Source: Bryobacterales bacterium (GTDB lineage: Bacteria; Acidobacteriota; Terriglobia; Bryobacterales; Bryobacteraceae). From it: DNA of 42,443 nt. Where the stretch lies: contig JAOAPO010000359.1 of the NCBI GenBank assembly GCA_025462945.1, positions 1 through 42,443 of the forward strand, in the 5' to 3' direction. Position numbers and translations under genes: made by a program. Below are positions 8,440 to 16,330 of this stretch, piece by piece. Under the pieces are notes generated by a model. The model searched no databases, was not told where the DNA came from, and saw nothing but the letters and a program-made list of their open reading frames with translations. How positions within the stretch are numbered: the stretch's first letter is position 1; each line of letters begins with the position of its first letter.

Positions 8440-8459
8440 CCGAGAGGGAGCGGGACCGA
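8432..8459 (+). repeat. Dispersed 28-bp repeat, copy A
   Basis: A 28-bp unit starting AGCCGTGACCG and ending GAGGGAGCGGGACCGA. It matches the copy at 9178-9205 at 27 of 28 positions (A versus T at position 12). It overlaps the stop codon of the second kinase. In one frame it encodes SRDREGAGP, a peptide I recall recurring in spurious Solibacter ORFs, which suggests a genome-wide element. That last point is from memory. Confidence 0.75.
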
Positions 8460-8502
8460 CGAAACGGTCTTGAAACCCTCTCTTAGAACTCTCTTCAAAC
8501 GC

Positions 8503-8530
8503 AAAAAAGCCCCCGGTCGGAACCGGGGGC
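8503..8530 (-). terminator. Rho-independent terminator of the RRM gene
   Basis: A perfect 9-bp stem (8509-8517 with 8522-8530, arms GCCCCCGGT and ACCGGGGGC) with a 4-nt loop, followed on the minus strand by six U residues (A-run 8503-8508 on the plus strand). It lies 28 bp beyond the stop codon of the minus-strand RNA-binding protein gene. On the plus strand the flank CTTCTT is a poor U-tract, so it may act only weakly for the kinase transcript coming the other way. Confidence 0.9.
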
Positions 8531-8557
8531 CTTCTTCCAAAAACAGGGTCTGGAGAA

Positions 8558-8926
8558 CTACCAGCGGCTGTTGCCGCCGCCGCCACGACCGCCACCGCCG
8601 CCGCCGCTGCGATTACCGCCGCCGCCGCTGCCGCCGCCACGATACCCGCCGCCACCACCGCCGCCGCCGAAGCCGCGTTCAGTTTTCGGACGAGCTTCGT
8701 TCACGTTCAGAGCGCGACCTTCCACATCCTGACCGTTAAGAGCAGCAATTGCGCGCTCCGCTTCCGCGTTCACGGGCATTTCGACGAACCCAAAACCTCT
8801 CGCCTGACCTGTGTCGCGATCGGTGACAAGACTCACGCGATCAACCGACCCGTACGCCTCAAACAAACTCCGCACTGTATTTTCAGTGACGCTAAATGCA
8901 AGATTACCTACGAAAATGTTCTTCAT
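8558..8926 (-). CDS. RRM-type RNA-binding protein with glycine/arginine-rich tail
   Basis: A 122-residue single-RRM protein like the bacterial and cyanobacterial cold-shock-associated RNA-binding proteins. The RRM (about 1-80) has RNP2 as IFVGNLAF and RNP1 as RGFGFVEM, both with the RNA-contacting aromatic residues. The C-terminal 40 or so residues are a low-complexity Gly-rich tail with interspersed Arg, Tyr and Asn (YRGGGSGGGG, RGGGGNSRW), similar to RGG boxes. The ATG at 8926 is chosen because GAAGGA lies just upstream and the RRM begins there. An earlier in-frame ATG at 8950 would add eight residues with no family support. It is a monocistronic minus-strand gene with its own terminator. 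Likely roles are RNA chaperoning or post-transcriptional regulation, perhaps cold-responsive; targets are unknown. Confidence 0.92.
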   Translation of the reverse strand: MKNIFVGNLAFSVTENTVRSLFEAYGSVDRVSLVTDRDTGQARGFGFVEMPVNAEAERAIAALNGQDVEGRALNVNEARPKTERGFGGGGGGGGYRGGGSGGGGNRSGGGGGGRGGGGNSRW

Positions 8927-8929
8927 GTT

Positions 8930-8935
8930 TCCTTC
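8930..8935 (-). promoter_or_regulatory. Shine-Dalgarno fixing the RRM start
   Basis: On the minus strand AGAAGGAAAC directly precedes the ATG at 8926, with GAAGGA at 8935-8930. It supports this start rather than the ATG at 8950. Confidence 0.75.
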
Positions 8936-9037
8936 TGATGCAGTTTGCAACTCTGCAGTTTTTGTGGAAGTGGGGGGCAGGATCGGACGAGGGCGGCGGA
9001 CCGGACTAGGGCGAGGATGCCAGAAACTTCTGACGCA

Positions 9038-9050
9038 GTATTGACAATAC
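9038..9050. promoter_or_regulatory. Perfect palindrome, candidate operator
   Basis: GTATTGACAATAC is an inverted repeat with 6-bp arms and a single central base. It lies about 110 bp upstream of the RRM start, where a weak minus-strand -10-like TATTGT overlaps it. A repressor operator is possible. No neighbouring one-component regulator is available as a candidate binder. Confidence 0.3.
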
Positions 9051-9177
9051 CACGAATCCAGGCCGTCTGTCCAAATCGAGGATCACAACGAAATGCAATG
9101 TATTTTCCCAAACGGTTCAACACCTTAGCCGAATCCTCCCACCATCCCCACTTCCTCACATGCGATTCCTGTTGATG

Positions 9178-9205
9178 AGCCGTGACCGTGAGGGAGCGGG
9201 ACCGA
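9178..9205 (+). repeat. Dispersed 28-bp repeat, copy B
   Basis: Same unit as copy A with one substitution. It lies 26 bp upstream of the start of the small frameshifted gene. Both good copies are in the same orientation and 746 bp apart. Confidence 0.75.
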
Positions 9206-9231
9206 AACCACCGAACGATAAGGAACCAAAC

Positions 9232-9901
9232 ATGACCTCCGAAGCACAGCTGATAGCTAATCGAACCAACGCCGTCAAATCCACCGGCCCACTCACCCAC
9301 GAAGGTAAGAACGCCGCCAAATTCAACGCCAGACGCCATGGCCTAACCGGGCAGTTCTACTGCATGTCCGAAGGAGACGAATCTGCCTACAAAGCCTTCG
9401 AAACCAATCTCCTCACCGACCTCAAACCCGTGGGCCACTTCGAAACGCAGCTCGCCATCCTCGTCATTCAGGACAACTGGAGACTCAACCGCTCCAAAGG
9501 CATCGAGTGCAACGTCTTCGCTCAGGGCCACGACGAATTCGCCGACGACACCAACGCGCCCTCTCCCAACACGCAGGCCGCGTCCACCATGGCCAGCACC
9601 GCCCAATCCAAAGACCGCTACTTCGCGCATGATGGTGAAGAACGAGAAGCGCCTCAAAGAACTCCAGGCTCAACGCCGCGCGGACGAGGCCGCCGCTCTT
9701 CGCGAAGCCGAACTGCTCGTCCGCCTGGCCCGGCTCCACAAGGAAACGCTCGACCCGAAAGCTCCGATCGAGGCCAATGGCTTCGTTTTTTCCACTCTCC
9801 AGATCATCGGCATGGTCAACCGCAAAGACCGCCTGGCCGAGGCTGAATTCTACGAAAAACAGAGCTGGAGCCCGACCCGACCCTGGCCCAAAGCCGCTTG
9901 A
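9232..9901 (+). pseudogene. Small uncharacterised protein of the NALKHGLTA-like family, interrupted by a frameshift
   Basis: The N-terminus (MTSEAQLIANRTNAVKSTGP, then HEGKNAAKFNARRHGL) matches a family of short uncharacterised proteins, abundant in Acidobacteriota and Planctomycetes, that begin with Asn/Ala/Ser-rich text and a xARRHGLT/NALKHGLT motif. The first frame is family-like to about 9624 (SKDRYFA) and then turns into Arg/Pro-rich nonsense. The family-like continuation (KNEKRLKELQAQRRADEAAA, then PIEANGFVFS) resumes in the next frame from about 9626 and ends at 9901. The switch lies in TTCGCGCATG. Loss of one GC unit from an original GCGCGC, or gain of one base, would explain it. The intact product would be about 223 residues. 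AAGGA at 9220-9224 supports the ATG at 9232. It may be a real pseudogene or a sequencing error. Confidence 0.75.
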
Positions 9902-9943
9902 GGTAAACTCAAGGGGCTGCCTCCCCAGGCAAACAAAAGGCGA

Positions 9944-12343
9944 ATGTCCGAACTTTCTCTATTCTCCCCGGATCTCTGGCCAGAGGTCCCGCCCGCTCCC
10001 CATAAAGGAGAGCTCGAACCGCTCGTCCGCAAGTTTGAAGCTATGGCTGCGGCGAATGCCGACAGCCCGATCCGCGCGATCAGGCGAACTCCGCCTAGAC
10101 CGGCCGTCTTCAGCGACTTCCCCGAAGAGCTGAACCCGACCATCAAGTCCGTGCTGACGGCCCGTGGCATCTCCCGCCTCTACTCGCACCAGGCCGACGC
10201 CTGGAATGCCGTCACGCAGGGACGCAACGTCGTGGTCGTGACCCCCACCGCCAGCGGCAAGACTCTCTGCTACAACCTGCCGATCCTGCACGCCCTCACC
10301 GCCGACCCCGGTGCGCGCGCGCTCTACCTCTTTCCGACCAAGGCTCTTGCCGAGGATCAGCTCGAAGAACTCCACTCCATGGTCGAAGACATGGGCTCGC
10401 CCCTCTGCGTCTTCACCTACGACGGCGACACACCACAGGACGCCCGCCGCGCCGTTCGCCAGCGCGCCAACGTCGTCCTCAGCAATCCCGACATGCTCCA
10501 CACCGGGATACTGCCCCACCACACCAAGTGGGCCAAGCTCTTTGAAAACTTACGCTATATCGTCATCGACGAACTACACTACTATCGCGGCGTCTACGGC
10601 AGCCACTTCGGGAACATCCTGCGGCGCCTTCGCCGTCTCTGCGAATTCTATGGCTCGAAGCCGGTCTTCATCGCCTGCTCCGCTACCATCGCGAACCCGC
10701 AGAATCTGGCCGAAACCCTCGTCGAAGAACCCTTCGAACTGATCAACCAAAACGGAGCGCCCGCCGGCGAAAAGGTGTTCATCTCGTACAACCCGCCCGT
10801 CGTCAACCGCCAGCTCGGAATCCGGCGCAGTTATCTGAATGAATCGCGACGGCTCGCTCTCGACTTAATCGATCAGGGCCAGCAGACGCTAGTCTTTACC
10901 AACAATCGCCTCGCCACCGAAGTCCTGCTGACGTACCTGAAAGACGCTTGCGACAAGGGCCGCCTTCCATCCGACTCCGTCCGCGGCTACCGTGGAGGCT
11001 ATCTGCCGCGTGAGCGCCGCGAGATCGAGAAGCGCCTGCGCGCGGGCAATATTCGTGCCGTCGTTGCCACCAACGCTTTGGAGTTGGGTATCGACGTGGG
11101 CTCTCTCGATGCCGTCGTCATGGCTGGCTATCCAGGCACCATCGCGTCCACCTGGCAGCGTGCCGGCCGCGCGGGACGCCGCCACTCCGCCTCGCTCGCC
11201 ATCTTCGTGGCCTCCAGCGCGCCCGTGGATCAATACGTCGTCGAACACCCCGAATATCTTTTTGACCAGTCGCCCGAAAGCGCCCACGTCAACCCGGATA
11301 ATCTGGAAGTTCTCCTCAATCACCTGAAGTGCGCCGTCTTCGAACTCCCTCTCCGAGATGACGAGAAGTTCGGGCCCCATGGCATCGGCGATCTCTGCAA
11401 TTTCCTGTCGCAGGGAGGCCTCATCCACAACTCCGGAGGTGCCTGGCACTGGACCTCCGACACATACCCGGCCGACTCCATCAGCCTTCGGTCCGTATCG
11501 AGCGATAACTTCGTCGTCATCGACATCACCCACGAATCGAAGATCATCGGCGAAGTCTCGTTCACGGCCGCGCTGACCACGCTTCACGAGAAGGCGATCT
11601 ATCTTCACGAGGCGAAGCAGTTCCACGTCGAACGCTTCGACTATAAGGAACGTAAAGCCTACGTGAAGCGCGTCGACTGCGACTACTACACCGACGCCAT
11701 CGACCACACCCAGGTCAAGGCCTTACGTGAATACGCCAAAGAGACGACGATCCCCGACGTGGATACGCTCCACGGCGATGTCCGCGTCAACCGCCAGATC
11801 GTGGGCTTCAAGAAGATCCGCTTCTACACGGGAGAGAACGTCGGGGCAGGGAACCTGTCGATGCCCGAACAGGAAATGCACACCAGTGCATTCTGGCTGC
11901 ACTTCGGAGCCCCGTTTCTCGCAAGCCTGGGCGACTACACGCCAACCGAGCGCCAGAACGGTCTGACGGGGCTTGGCAACGCGCTCAGGACCATCGCCTC
12001 GCTCCTGCTGATGTGTGACCCCAGGGACATGGGAGTCGCGCTCACGGAGGACATAGCCGGAAGCCTGACCGCCTGGGAACCCAACCTGTACTTGTACGAC
12101 AGCTATGCCGGAGGCGTCGGCCTAAGCGCGCCGCTTCATCGAATGAGCGCAGCCCTCTTCGCCAGAACTCAGCAACTGATCGACACCTGCACCTGCGATA
12201 ACGGCTGCCCCGCCTGCGTAGGCCCGGTGGGAGAAATCGGAGAAAAAGGCAAGCAGGTCGCGAAGGTGATCCTGAGCCGCCTGCTGAACGTTAGCCGCCC
12301 AGAGCCTTCTGAACCGCAGCCCGAATCGCTTCCGGCTTCGTAA
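9944..12343 (+). CDS. DEAD/DEAH-box helicase of the MrfA/YprA type with C-terminal zinc-binding domain
   Basis: Superfamily 2 DNA helicase of 799 residues. RecA-like domain 1 has a Q-motif region (SHQADA, Q83), Walker A TPTASGKT (100-107), the DEAH-type box DELH (209-212) and motif III SAT (246-248). Domain 2 contains the NALELGIDVG and QRAGRAGRR segments. The C-terminal DUF1998-like region ends with a C-x-C-x3-C-x2-C cluster (C749, C751, C755, C758), as in the zinc site of MrfA. In Bacillus, MrfA acts with the exonuclease MrfB in mitomycin-lesion repair; no MrfB-like gene is in this window. AAAAGGCGA precedes the ATG. The stop lies 53 bp inside the 3' end of the convergent dsbD gene. A repair helicase role is inferred from the family. 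Confidence 0.93.
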   Translation: MSELSLFSPDLWPEVPPAPHKGELEPLVRKFEAMAAANADSPIRAIRRTPPRPAVFSDFPEELNPTIKSVLTARGISRLYSHQADAWNAVTQGRNVVVVTPTASGKTLCYNLPILHALTADPGARALYLFPTKALAEDQLEELHSMVEDMGSPLCVFTYDGDTPQDARRAVRQRANVVLSNPDMLHTGILPHHTKWAKLFENLRYIVIDELHYYRGVYGSHFGNILRRLRRLCEFYGSKPVFIACSATIANPQNLAETLVEEPFELINQNGAPAGEKVFISYNPPVVNRQLGIRRSYLNESRRLALDLIDQGQQTLVFTNNRLATEVLLTYLKDACDKGRLPSDSVRGYRGGYLPRERREIEKRLRAGNIRAVVATNALELGIDVGSLDAVVMAGYPGTIASTWQRAGRAGRRHSASLAIFVASSAPVDQYVVEHPEYLFDQSPESAHVNPDNLEVLLNHLKCAVFELPLRDDEKFGPHGIGDLCNFLSQGGLIHNSGGAWHWTSDTYPADSISLRSVSSDNFVVIDITHESKIIGEVSFTAALTTLHEKAIYLHEAKQFHVERFDYKERKAYVKRVDCDYYTDAIDHTQVKALREYAKETTIPDVDTLHGDVRVNRQIVGFKKIRFYTGENVGAGNLSMPEQEMHTSAFWLHFGAPFLASLGDYTPTERQNGLTGLGNALRTIASLLLMCDPRDMGVALTEDIAGSLTAWEPNLYLYDSYAGGVGLSAPLHRMSAALFARTQQLIDTCTCDNGCPACVGPVGEIGEKGKQVAKVILSRLLNVSRPEPSEPQPESLPAS

Positions 12344-14507
12344 AGCCTTCAAACCGCTGCACCGTCTTGCCAGCTTTATCCAGCACCACAGTCAGCGGCA
12401 GCTGCCCCGGACTGCCGGTGCCTAATCCGACCGTGTACTTCATCGGATTCTGCTTCAGGAACTCTTTGACCGGCGCCGCGCCCTCTTCGTCCATCGAGAT
12501 GCCCACCACCTCGACGCCCTTCGGACCCAGCTCCGCGGCCATCTTGTTGAACTCCGGAATTTCCTGCCGACAAGGCACGCACCACGTCGCCCAGTAGTTC
12601 AGCACCACCACTTTCCCTGCCCACGAAGCGGGCGAAAGCGGAGCACCGTCCAGTGTCTTGAACGGGGTGAACTCCAGGTCACCGGCAGCAGTCGCCGGTA
12701 CCGTACCACCAGCATTCAGGAAGGCCAGAAACACCGCGGAGCTGTCCGTGCGATCCGGGAAGGTCGCCAGCACTTTACGATCGGCGTCATACAAAACATA
12801 GAAAGGAATCGCGACCGTCTTGAACTCTTTGGCTTCCATCTCCTGGTATTTCTGCGACAACGGATCGGACCGGTCCGTATACAGCTCCACCAGCACCAGG
12901 TTCTTCGCGACGGCCAGGATTTCTGGCCGCGTGAACATGTTCGCCTTCATCCATTTACAGTTCGTGCAGGCATCGCCCGTGAAGTCGACGAGGACTTTCT
13001 TGCCCTCAGCCTTCGCCTTCACGAACGCGCCATCGAGATCGTTCTCCATCCAGACCAGTTGTTCCGTCGCCGCCCCGCCGCCGCCCAGAGCCATCGCGGA
13101 ACCAGCCACCGGCTGCGGAATGAACGCCTCGATATCCCCCAACCGTGCGCCGAACATGCCCGGCACTAAACTCAGGCCCGTCGCGATCGCCACGATACCC
13201 AGCAACAGACGGCCAGCGCCCAACTCATCCTCGGACGAGATCCCCGGCAGCTTCAGCAGGCCGAGAAGATACGCGCCCATCATCACCATCAGCACAATCC
13301 AGGCAGCCAAAAACCGCTCGCGAGTCAGGAAGCCGGTATGCAGAACATCGTCCACGTTGTGGAGGTACTTGAGCATCGCGGCCATTACGATGAAACCCAT
13401 GACGACCTTTACCCGGGACATCCACTCGCCCGAACGCGGCAGCTTCTTCAGCCATCCCGGGAACAGCGCCAGCAGGAAGAACGGGCTTGAAAGCCCGCCC
13501 GCAAACGTCATCATCCCCAGCGCCGGACGCAGTTTATCGCCCGTCACCGAGGCCGCCAGCAGAGTCCCGAAGAACGGACCCACGCAGGCGAACGAAGTCA
13601 GCGCGAAGGTCAAACCCATCAGCATCGTGCTCAGGAAGCCGCCCGTGCCCGACGCCGAGTTTAGCTTCGTCAGCAAACCGGACGGCAGCGTGATCTCGAA
13701 CGCGCCCAGCAGGCTCAACCCGAAGACGAAGAAAACGATCGATATGAACGCATTCACCCAGACGTTGGCACCGATATGGTTCACGCCCGCGGGACCCAGG
13801 AAGGCCGTCGCCAACAGCCCCATGCCGGTGAAGAGCACCACGATTCCCAAACAGAACGTCAGCGCCTGTCCCAACCCGCCCTTCTGCCCCACGAAGTACG
13901 ACATCGTGATCGGAATCATCGGGAACACGCAAGGGGTAAACACAGCGGCCAGGCCGAAGCCGAACGCCAGACCGAGGAACGGCAACCAGGCCTCGTCGGA
14001 CTTCACCGAACCGGTCGTGAAATCAGAAGGTATGTCAGGCTGCGCCGGAGCGTTGGCCGCCACAGTTAATGAGATCGGGAGTTGCCGCGTACGAGGAGGA
14101 ATGCACGAAGTGCCGCTGCAGGTCTGATAGCGGGGCTCCAGCGTCACCGTCAGTGGCCCCGCCGCAGTCTGGGCCAACTCCAACTTTGCGTAGAAGGTCT
14201 GATGACCCTCAAACGTCTCCGTATCGCTGTTGAAGTTCGGATCAAACTTGCGAACCGGCTTCGGTTGGTAGACCGTGACTTTGCTGACGCTGGTTTCGAG
14301 GGCTTTCAGTGTGGTCGGGATCGGTCCGGGAGGGGTCGAAAACGAGTACATGTGCCACTCGGGATCGATCTCCGCGTCCAGTTTAACCACAACCGAACCG
14401 CTGACCGTCGGCTGAGCTACCGAAGCCGTCCACTTGACGTGGTTAAATTGTTCAGTTTGTGCGGCGGCGACAACCGCGAAAGCGGCGATCAGAAAAAGAT
14501 AGCGCAT
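12291..14507 (-). CDS. dsbD: Thiol:disulfide interchange protein DsbD with an additional C-terminal TlpA-like thioredoxin domain
   Basis: Inner-membrane reductant conduit moving electrons from cytoplasmic thioredoxin to periplasmic or exported proteins. After a signal peptide (about 1-16), a DsbD-alpha-like domain carries C130 and C135 in QTCSGTSC. The membrane beta domain (about 175-455) has the redox pair C193 (FTPCVFPMIP) and C308 (SFACVGPFFG). A gamma thioredoxin domain has CTNC (C514, C517). Beyond the usual end there is a further TlpA/ResA-like thioredoxin domain (about 610-738) with WCVPC (C643, C646). The total of 738 residues exceeds the roughly 565 of E. coli DsbD. GAGG, overlapping the plsX stop, lies 8 bp before the ATG at 14507. 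It follows plsX by 9 bp and is probably in the same transcript. The 3' end overlaps the helicase gene. Confidence 0.93.
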   Translation of the reverse strand: MRYLFLIAAFAVVAAAQTEQFNHVKWTASVAQPTVSGSVVVKLDAEIDPEWHMYSFSTPPGPIPTTLKALETSVSKVTVYQPKPVRKFDPNFNSDTETFEGHQTFYAKLELAQTAAGPLTVTLEPRYQTCSGTSCIPPRTRQLPISLTVAANAPAQPDIPSDFTTGSVKSDEAWLPFLGLAFGFGLAAVFTPCVFPMIPITMSYFVGQKGGLGQALTFCLGIVVLFTGMGLLATAFLGPAGVNHIGANVWVNAFISIVFFVFGLSLLGAFEITLPSGLLTKLNSASGTGGFLSTMLMGLTFALTSFACVGPFFGTLLAASVTGDKLRPALGMMTFAGGLSSPFFLLALFPGWLKKLPRSGEWMSRVKVVMGFIVMAAMLKYLHNVDDVLHTGFLTRERFLAAWIVLMVMMGAYLLGLLKLPGISSEDELGAGRLLLGIVAIATGLSLVPGMFGARLGDIEAFIPQPVAGSAMALGGGGAATEQLVWMENDLDGAFVKAKAEGKKVLVDFTGDACTNCKWMKANMFTRPEILAVAKNLVLVELYTDRSDPLSQKYQEMEAKEFKTVAIPFYVLYDADRKVLATFPDRTDSSAVFLAFLNAGGTVPATAAGDLEFTPFKTLDGAPLSPASWAGKVVVLNYWATWCVPCRQEIPEFNKMAAELGPKGVEVVGISMDEEGAAPVKEFLKQNPMKYTVGLGTGSPGQLPLTVVLDKAGKTVQRFEGFTKPEAIRAAVQKALGG

Positions 14508-14516
14508 CGGCGAACC

Positions 14517-15542
14517 TCAGCCCGTTTTTACAAGCCCGGCCTTCGAGTGCGGAGCAAGTTCTTCTTTGATGCGGGTATTGATGCTGCTGGATGCAAACTC
14601 CGCGGCCGTGCGAATTGCGTTTTTGATTGCATTGGAGTCCGACCGGCCGTGGCAAATGATGCACACGCCCTTGACACCCAACAGCGGCGCGCCGCCGATC
14701 TCGGAGTAATCGAGGCGTTTCTTGAAATCCTTGTAAGCCGACCGCGAGAGAACGTAGCCGATCTTGCTCGAAAGCGTCGCCTCAAGCGACTGCCGCAACA
14801 GGCTCCGGATCATCTCGACCAGGCCTTCGCTGACTTTCAGCGCCACATTGCCGACAAACCCGTCGCAAACGACAACATCGGCAAGTCCCGAAAACAGATC
14901 TCTGCCTTCGACATTGCCAATGAAGTTGATGTTCAGTTCTTTGAGCAGAGGCGTGGCCTCTTTGGTAAGAGCGTTGCCCTTCTGCTCTTCTTCGCCAATG
15001 GAAAGCAAACCCACCCTGGGGTGCTTCACCTTCAGCACCAGACGGCTGTAGATTTCGCCCATCAACCCGAACTGCGCCAGCATGCGTGGCTCACAATCCA
15101 CGTTCGCGCCTACGTCCACAACCACGACGGGCGAACCTTTCAGGGTAGGAAAAACACCAGTCAGGGCCGGACGGTCGACGCCCGGAACCTTGCCCAGAAC
15201 CATCTTCGCGATGGCCATGCACGCGCCAGTGTTGCCGGCGGAGATATATCCGTCGGCTTTCCCTTCGGCTACGAGCCGGGCACACAGGTGCATCGAACTA
15301 TCTTTCTTGGTGCGGGCAGCCTTGGCTGCAGGCTCGTCCATCGAGATCCGTTCTTTAGTATGAAGGATCTCGACAGGGAGTTTACGCGCGGAAGAGTGAC
15401 CATCCAGATGTTCCTGGATGGTGTGCCGATCACCGACAAGAATGATGCGATGTCCGTACTGCTTCGCCGCGTGGATAGCGCCCTCGACTTCAGGGGCCGG
15501 GGCTTTGTCGCCCCCCATCGCGTCTACGGCAATGGTCACCAT
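14517..15542 (-). CDS. plsX: Phosphate acyltransferase PlsX
   Basis: Converts acyl-ACP to acyl-phosphate, the acyl donor for PlsY in phospholipid synthesis; a peripheral membrane enzyme. Recognisable segments are [20 protein letters not shown] at the start, [49 protein letters not shown] and [15 protein letters not shown]. Length is about 341 residues, normal for the family. The ATG at 15542 is preferred because the conserved IAVDAMGGD text follows directly. An in-frame TTG at 15566 would add eight residues but has a GGAG abutting it with no spacing. The order DUF177-rpmF-plsX on one strand is the common bacterial arrangement linking ribosomal protein L32 with lipid synthesis. The usual fabH/fabD followers are absent; dsbD comes next instead. 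Confidence 0.97.
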   Translation of the reverse strand: MVTIAVDAMGGDKAPAPEVEGAIHAAKQYGHRIILVGDRHTIQEHLDGHSSARKLPVEILHTKERISMDEPAAKAARTKKDSSMHLCARLVAEGKADGYISAGNTGACMAIAKMVLGKVPGVDRPALTGVFPTLKGSPVVVVDVGANVDCEPRMLAQFGLMGEIYSRLVLKVKHPRVGLLSIGEEEQKGNALTKEATPLLKELNINFIGNVEGRDLFSGLADVVVCDGFVGNVALKVSEGLVEMIRSLLRQSLEATLSSKIGYVLSRSAYKDFKKRLDYSEIGGAPLLGVKGVCIICHGRSDSNAIKNAIRTAAEFASSSINTRIKEELAPHSKAGLVKTG

Positions 15543-15574
15543 GCGCTCAGGTTCAGGGTTTGGCAACTCCGTCG

Positions 15575-15757
15575 CTATTCTGTTACTGTTTCAATCACTT
15601 CACGGCCTTTGTACTGGCCGCAGCTCGGGCAAACCCGATGGGGGATCTTGGGTTCGTGGCAGTTCGGGCATTCAGCGTGCGAGGGCTTGCGCAACGCATC
15701 ATGGGCGCGGCGGTTTTGCGTACGCGAATTGGAGTGTCTTCTTTTCGGATTCGGCAT
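15575..15757 (-). CDS. rpmF: Large-subunit ribosomal protein L32
   Basis: A 60-residue basic ribosomal protein, starting [20 protein letters not shown], with the zinc-ribbon pairs CPNC (C30, C33) and CPSC (C43, C46), so this is the zinc-binding form. Length and composition are those of L32. It lies 13 bp after the DUF177 gene and 32 bp before the ATG of plsX, consistent with one transcript from upstream of the DUF177 gene. No strong Shine-Dalgarno is visible; the short gap is A-rich. Confidence 0.97.
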   Translation of the reverse strand: MPNPKRRHSNSRTQNRRAHDALRKPSHAECPNCHEPKIPHRVCPSCGQYKGREVIETVTE

Positions 15758-15770
15758 TTCTGTCTTTTAC

Positions 15771-16310
15771 CTAGCTTACACGTTGTATATTGACGGACTG
15801 CAACGCTGCCCATCTGTCGTCGCCCGGGCGCACTGCGCAATCGCACGAAACATCGTTTCGGTTTGCTCCGCACACCGGACAAATTCCCTTGCAATCCGGA
15901 CGGCACAACCTCTGCATCGGGATTTGCAGCAGGACCTGTTCGCGGAGAATGTCCTCGAGTTCCAGGCCCGGCAGTTCGTAAAAACCAATCTCGGCCTCGC
16001 CGGCATTGATGGCCAGTTCGTCGCCCGCATCCGCCAGTTCGGTGGCTGGCTTGTAGTAGAGATCGAACTCGGCGTCAACCGGGTAGCTCGCCGGAATCAG
16101 ACAGCGGTCGCATTCAGTCGAGAGGACCGTCTGGACTTTGCCCTGAACCCGGATTTCGCCGCCCGTGTGGGGCACCATCTCTGCCGTACCGGACGCAATC
16201 AGGGGGGCAGACTGGTTCATCCCGGAATCGGTGAAGTCGAATTCCGAGGGCTGCCAGCTTTGCGCAAACTTCAGCTTGCGGGCCTCCATCTCCTTGATAT
16301 TCAGTAACAT
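15771..16310 (-). CDS. DUF177/YceD family protein
   Basis: A 179-residue cytoplasmic protein of the DUF177 (YceD) family, which almost always precedes rpmF and is linked with 23S rRNA/ribosome maturation in studied organisms. The conserved middle has VLSTECDRCLIPASYPVDAE, and the C-terminal part has a cysteine set, RLCRPDCKGICPVCGANRN, ending in CDC. These could bind zinc. GGAGG sits just before the ATG at 16310, which fixes the start; the frame is open much further upstream into the RND gene but that extension has no family support. The RND permease gene ends 20 bp upstream, so read-through from the efflux operon is possible, though an internal promoter would be expected for a housekeeping gene. 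Confidence 0.93.
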   Translation of the reverse strand: MLLNIKEMEARKLKFAQSWQPSEFDFTDSGMNQSAPLIASGTAEMVPHTGGEIRVQGKVQTVLSTECDRCLIPASYPVDAEFDLYYKPATELADAGDELAINAGEAEIGFYELPGLELEDILREQVLLQIPMQRLCRPDCKGICPVCGANRNDVSCDCAVRPGDDRWAALQSVNIQRVS

Positions 16311-16330
16311 GGCACCTCCAAGTGTACCAC

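Larger units (their letters stand above)
8927..9231. other. Non-coding divergent region between the RRM gene and the small frameshifted gene
   Basis: These 305 bp contain no convincing gene. They hold the Shine-Dalgarno of the RRM gene, a perfect 13-bp palindrome at 9038-9050, a repeat copy at 9178-9205 and an AAGGA ribosome-binding site at 9220-9224 for the rightward gene. A weak minus-strand promoter-like pair, TTGGAC about 19 bp from TATTGT, overlaps the palindrome. A long leader for the RRM mRNA, as in many cold-shock genes, would fit but is not shown. Confidence 0.5.

Noticed and set aside
9914-9927. GGGG/CCCC hairpin before the helicase gene as a terminator
   Set aside because: Only 4 bp with no U-tract after it.
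14082-16307. Plus-strand open frame of 741 codons antisense to dsbD, plsX, rpmF and the DUF177 gene
   Set aside because: Its length is striking, but it crosses four genes with unmistakable conserved products on the other strand and has no domain of its own.
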